Shown: positions 59,609-64,000 of the stretch, one piece after another
How positions within the stretch are numbered: the first letter of the stretch is position 1
How the letters are laid out: every line of letters begins with the position of its first letter
DNA from: Chalara sp. BL73
Taxonomy: Eukaryota; Ascomycota; Leotiomycetes; Helotiales
Assembly (NCBI GenBank): GCA_918026815.1
Contig: CAKJVC010000049.1
Span: forward strand, 186,001 to 250,000
Reading direction: 5' to 3'
DNA length: 64,000 nucleotides
The notes under the pieces: model-generated
Databases searched by the model: none
Told to the model about the DNA's origin: nothing
The model's input: the letters and a program-made list of their open reading frames with translations, nothing else
Program-made: the position numbers and the translations under genes

Positions 59609-61958
59609 TGTAGTGCTCTGATTGCTCTATTGTGAGAGCGAGCAGGAGCGGCGGAGCTTCAATTCATTGCAAGACGAAGAAACATACATAATTTGGGCAT
59701 CTCTGTGACCATCTATTGTAAAATCATACGAGCCCACTACGTATATTCCTGGGTGGAAAATCAATAAACGCGTAGAATTATTGATAAGTTGGCAAATTAT
59801 TGAAGAATTTTCACACCAAAAAAATCCATATGCGTGCCCGAAAGAACTAAAGAGGAAAGAAAGGCTTTATAGCTCTACAACGATCGGTGACCAAAGAAGT
59901 GGTTTCTTTTGAGATCAAGAATTACCAAACATAGCTCTCTTGGAGATAATCTACAAATTCAGAGTTGAGCAACATTCTGTCAAGTACAATACTCAACCGT
60001 GGCTTCGAGTATTGTTGAATAGCAAAAAAAAAAACACCACGATTCGCAGCGTACTGTGTCACCCAATATTTTATCTTCAATGAGTTTCATGGCCACAATG
60101 CAACAATCCTGTTGAACTATGATCGAGAAGTCCCAGCTCTGGTATAAGCTTAGCTTCAGCTGGCGCAAAATATGTCAAGACCTTATATCTCTTCAAATGT
60201 CATCGTAATATCTTCCATCGGGTGTTTGGGTAGGGTATACCTGGCGCTTTGTTCAAATAACAAACTCTGACTGTGGCCATCGAGCTATAATGGTGTGATC
60301 TTCTATTGTGCTTGATAGATGAAAGGGTGCCTCTTAAGTACTGAAAATATTTTAAAGTTCTTTGTTATTTATCATATCCTCAACTATATATGCGCCTCTA
60401 TCACTTTGTGAAATATACAAGGCGTTGTATTAATATTTCCATAATTACTAGTGGCACAACATTCAAAGCAGACTAGCCCTCACAGATCCGAACGATGGGC
60501 ACTTTCAAGCGAGCAGAGTTAGAGGTGGTACGGGAGACTCGTTTGGTGCGTATTATCTGCAGGGTATACTGGCTGGAATGCATTTGGGGACACACTTGCC
60601 TACCCTCCAGGTACCAAAATGGCAACCTGTCAAATTATTCCGTGCTCCATCAAGAGAGTCAATCGCCCGAGTGATAGCACCGAATGATACAGATGCCAAA
60701 ACTGAACAATGTCGCCATTCCTATCTTGAAGAGAGGCCAGAAATTACGGACCTTGAATAAAATATTCTTTTGCTTCAAGGAAATGCCATATGGCCCGTAC
60801 TATCAAGATCGTGCACGGCCTTGCCCATGACATCTGTATCGACACGCCCATCAAGATCTTCCAGGCTGGAATCTTGATGTTGCTCGTCTTGACACAATCA
60901 ATTTCCTGGCTTGACATAGGTAATAATCATGAGACACGGCTGCTAGTTCCTGCTGTGTGGACTCTGGAGAGCAACAAAAATTTGCGTAACACCAAGTACT
61001 TTGACGCATTGGAACTCATTGCTCTCGATTGTAAGTCCATGAGGCATTCCGTTATGCTCATGGCGTTGTTACTGAAGTGCCTACTCCATGATCCCCGCGC
61101 GGTGGCTAAACGCAGCAGAACTATAAAGATGTGCTTTTGAAGCCTTAGGCGCTACCCCAAAGCCAAGCATCCTCCACCTGAGTTCCCCCAATTCCAGCAG
61201 AAAACATACCTCCTCCAGTATCGCTGGTGGATGAAATCAAGTGTATCGCGTGCAGGTTCGCACGTAGGCAGATCCAGATAAAACTTGCTTTGAACTTACA
61301 GTAAATGACTTTCCAATATTAATAGATGTGTATCATTTGTGGTAGGAACTCATTTGGCAGCTTTTCTCACGAGGCGGAGATATTTTGGATGATTTGATAG
61401 CCCGCGCCGCATTCAGTAGTAGCATGGGGATAATGCGATGCGGCTTCGAGGGAGAGGACCTTGACGGTGAAGATTTGTTGAAGGATAATGATTACTACGA
61501 CGGGTATGTGGCAAATGTGTTCACTTTGCTAGGACGATTGGGCTGCGAAGGAGCAGGAGGTAGATGAACTACATGAAAAGGCTAGACTCGAAGGGAGCCG
61601 AGCAAAGCGAAATGTAATGGTCAGTGGTTAAGTAGTGTTGCTTGAATACAGACACAGACGAGTTGCAGAAAAATTGGAGAAATACGAAGAGATAAAAGCT
61701 AGAAAAACCATAGCCTCTTCTAACGACTCGAGTTGTATCGTACATCTCCTCCTTTCAGTATTGCCCCATCCTCGAAAATTTCGTGTAACAGCTTTTGCTC
61801 CATCAATCAAGATCAATGATGTATAATGCATGCTGACCCTAATGTTTGCCACCAACGCCGAGCCTGAGATCCACCTTGAAACATCAGGCAGATGCAACTT
61901 CTGGAATGGCCCTCCATTAGATTAATATTCTTACATTATGACCATAATATAATCGTCA
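59609..61958. other. Intergenic, no supported gene
   Basis: About 2.3 kb. Plus-strand frames at 60790..61140 and 61385..61567 look somewhat protein-like (for example FQAGILMLLVLTQSISWL), but they have no family motif and are interrupted by stops, so they may be relics. No RNA gene is seen. Confidence 0.35.
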
Positions 61959-63977
61959 CTAAGCTGCTGAGGAAAGCACCTTTTGTTCTGGAGCCTTGGC
62001 AGGCACAGACACGCTGGCTCCTGTTTGCACACGCTTCGCATCCCTCTCAGTCGTTGACTCTTCCGGACCTCTCTTCTTTTCCTTCTCGGGCTTCGCTGCT
62101 TCCTTCTGGGATTGCCGACGAAGCTCCTTTTCTTTGCGTTCATTCTCCTTACGCAAAGCCTTGGATTCGAATTCGTGCCAGTCACCGTCGAGTTTCGAGA
62201 GCCTATGTGGCATTAGCATATGACTATTTCAATGATTATTAGGGAGGGAGAGTTCGCATACTCGATAGCTTGCCGCGGCTTCGGCTCCTCGGTAGTAAAG
62301 TATGGATGCTCCAGGACATCGCCTGCGCTTGGACGCTTAATAGGATCGTACTGAAACATAGCCTCGAGTAACTCGTATGCCGCTGGCGTAACTTTGTTCT
62401 TGTACTTCTCGGCGAAGACATTGGGTCGTTTGACACTCGGCCGCAGCAGCTCAAACCAAGCCATATCGACCAAGCCAGGCCACTCTATCTTACTTGGAGT
62501 TCCAAGAATGGCATATATTTTGTCTAGTTGACTGATCTCCCCACCATCGCCAGGGAATATCGCATGTCTGGTGAATATCTCCACAAGAACGCATGCTGCA
62601 CTCCAAATGTCAACTGCCGGGCCATACTGTGTCTCGCCAAGGAGGAGTTCTGGAGATCTGTACCAGATGGTGATCACACGATTGGTGTAATCCAGCTGTC
62701 TGCGTTTTGCATAAAATCGTGCTAGGCCAAAATCTGCCAGCTTTAACTGTCCATCGCTACTGACAAGAATGTTCGCAGCTTTAATGTCGCGATGAAGTAC
62801 CCCTCGGCGATGCAGGTAATCAAGCCCCTCAAAGAGTTGCTTTGCGAGATGCTTCTTGTGTCCTGCGTCCAGTTTGAATGTTGGATGATTGAGCAACCCG
62901 GTCAAATCATGAGATAGATATTCAAACACCATGAAGCAATCGTTCTTCTCGACCATTACCTCTTCGAGATGCACAACATTTGCATGCTTGAGCGACTGCA
63001 GTAATTTGATCTCCCTGACAGCAGTGACTGGAAACCCATCACGCTCTCCCTCCATCCGGATCTTCTTGAGTGCAACCAGCTTCTTGGTGTATACATGGAC
63101 AGCCTTGTAGACTTTCCCATAGGTGCCCGAGCCGACGACTGACTCATTCCCTGTCTTACGATAATATATTGAATCTGACTTTTTCATATCCTCTTCAAGT
63201 TGTGGTCTCGCTTTCGGTCGCTTCATGATCTTCTTAACCTTTCGAGTGGTCGACGCTGGCTCGCGGAAGTCCTGCCGCCTGGCGGAGGCAGGTTCTGTTG
63301 GGATTGATCGTGATGAGGGGACACGAGGTCGATCAGGACTAGTTTGAACTTGAATAGCAGGTCGAGACGGTGCCGCATTTAGCTTCTGTGATATTTCTGG
63401 TTTTGGCGTTGTTGGCGTAACCTTCGATGAAGCCTTGAACGCGAAACTAAACTTGGAATTCTGTTGACTCTGGGCAGGCCCTGTTGGTGGTGGCCTGCTC
63501 GGAGGTGGCATTTTACTCTCATCCTTTTTCTTAATATCTTGCTTGTCTTCGACTTGTAGCTCTTTTGATGGCCGAAATAGGTCCTCATGATCTTCGTCCA
63601 TAGCGGAATCAGCCTTTTGAGAGGTTGAATCATGCGCTGATGGATACTGCGTAGGATATTGCTGTTGAGGAGAAACATGTTGTGGCGTAACACTACCTGA
63701 ATGGGTAGCTTGACCCCGACCGGCCCCTGAAGCGTTCCATTGCAGATTCTGGAAATGGCCACCGCGACCTCTATGGTCGCCCCTTCCACGGATGTTGAAA
63801 TTGTTTCCTCGATAGCTCCCTCTACCACCACGGAAGGCGTGCTGCTGCGGATATGAAGGATTCATAGGCCCTGTAGGGGGATTATGATATGGAGGAGATT
63901 GCGAATTGCCATAATACTGGGCCTGCGGCCCTGTGGGCGGAGAGTAGTTGGACTGGTGATGTGCTTGTGGATATTGC
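61959..63977 (-). CDS. ctk1: CTD kinase catalytic subunit (CTK1/CDK12-type), 5' end outside the window
   Basis: Exons on the minus strand run 63977..62262 and 62202..61959. An acceptor at 63978 (TAG) indicates further exons to the right. The visible N-terminal part is Gly/Arg-rich (RGGRGSYRG, FNIRGRGDHRGRGG) and Pro-rich. The kinase domain is complete: VGSGTYGKVYKA, VALKKIR, the cyclin-binding helix FPVTAVREIK (PITAIRE type), HRDIKAANIL, DFGLAR, T-loop YTNRVITIWYRSPELLLG and DPIKRPSAGDVLEHPYF. The PITAIRE-like helix and T-loop fit CTK1/CDK12 rather than CDK7 or BUR1. The last exon is a charged coiled tail (LRKENERKEKELRRQ). With cyclin CTK2, the kinase phosphorylates Ser2 of the RNA polymerase II C-terminal domain during elongation. 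It is nuclear and conserved. Confidence 0.9.
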
Positions 63978-64000
63978 CTAGTTCAAACTTTAGCTAAGAA

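Noticed and set aside
60790..61567. Plus-strand frames with some protein-like stretches
   Set aside because: Broken by stops, no family recognised, no clear splice structure. Left as a possible relic only.
1..64000. CRISPR arrays, rRNA genes, complete transposons with terminal repeats
   Set aside because: No regularly spaced repeats, rRNA-like sequence, transposase or reverse transcriptase motifs, or paired long terminal repeats were found by reading.

Overview
The window comes from a filamentous ascomycete (Pezizomycotina). Genes are split by short 45-120 nt introns with GT-AG ends and CTRAC/CTAAT branch sites. Zn2Cys6 regulators, a HET-domain relic and a fungal SPC3/APC8/ERG20/CTK1 set are present. 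A Leotiomycete-like fungus is my guess; the sequence alone does not settle the class. Splice sites below were worked out by hand from reading-frame continuity and family motifs.

Layout. 0-1.2 kb: the 3' end of a cation-diffusion-facilitator transporter and a small unknown gene on the opposite strand. 2.2-4.2 kb: a decayed HET gene, then about 6.6 kb without a supportable gene. 10.8-13.3 kb: a Zn2Cys6 regulator. 16.0-16.9 kb: an unusual small gene made of tandem phase-0 mini-exons. 17.9-19.8 kb: an LtrA-family membrane protein. 21.7-23.1 kb: a broken secreted aspartic protease and unassigned coding tracts. 23.8-25.6 kb: a second Zn2Cys6 regulator. 27.6 kb: tRNA-Ser(AGA). 28.5-35.7 kb: a divergent pair encoding an Agd3-type polysaccharide deacetylase and a GH114 Ega3-type galactosaminidase. 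37.5-38.4 kb: signal peptidase subunit SPC3. 39.2-43.3 kb: three relics (NACHT-like, fungal regulator, zinc alcohol dehydrogenase). 45.2-49.3 kb: head-to-head genes for the two subunits of a biotin-dependent acyl-CoA carboxylase. 49.7-50.9 kb: a decayed epoxide hydrolase. 51.6-55.7 kb: APC8/CDC23 and farnesyl diphosphate synthase, divergent. 58.4-59.6 kb: a capsular-polysaccharide-synthesis-type glycosyltransferase. 62-64 kb: CTK1-type CTD kinase, running off the right edge.

The pattern is a mosaic. Single-copy housekeeping genes (SPC3, APC8, ERG20, CTK1) are separated by accessory stretches holding intact specialised genes beside at least six recognisable pseudogenes. The agd3/ega3 pair suggests synthesis or remodelling of a galactosaminogalactan-like exopolysaccharide. 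The carboxylase pair probably makes one heteromeric enzyme under one shared promoter. The mini-exon gene at 16 kb is the most unfamiliar element.
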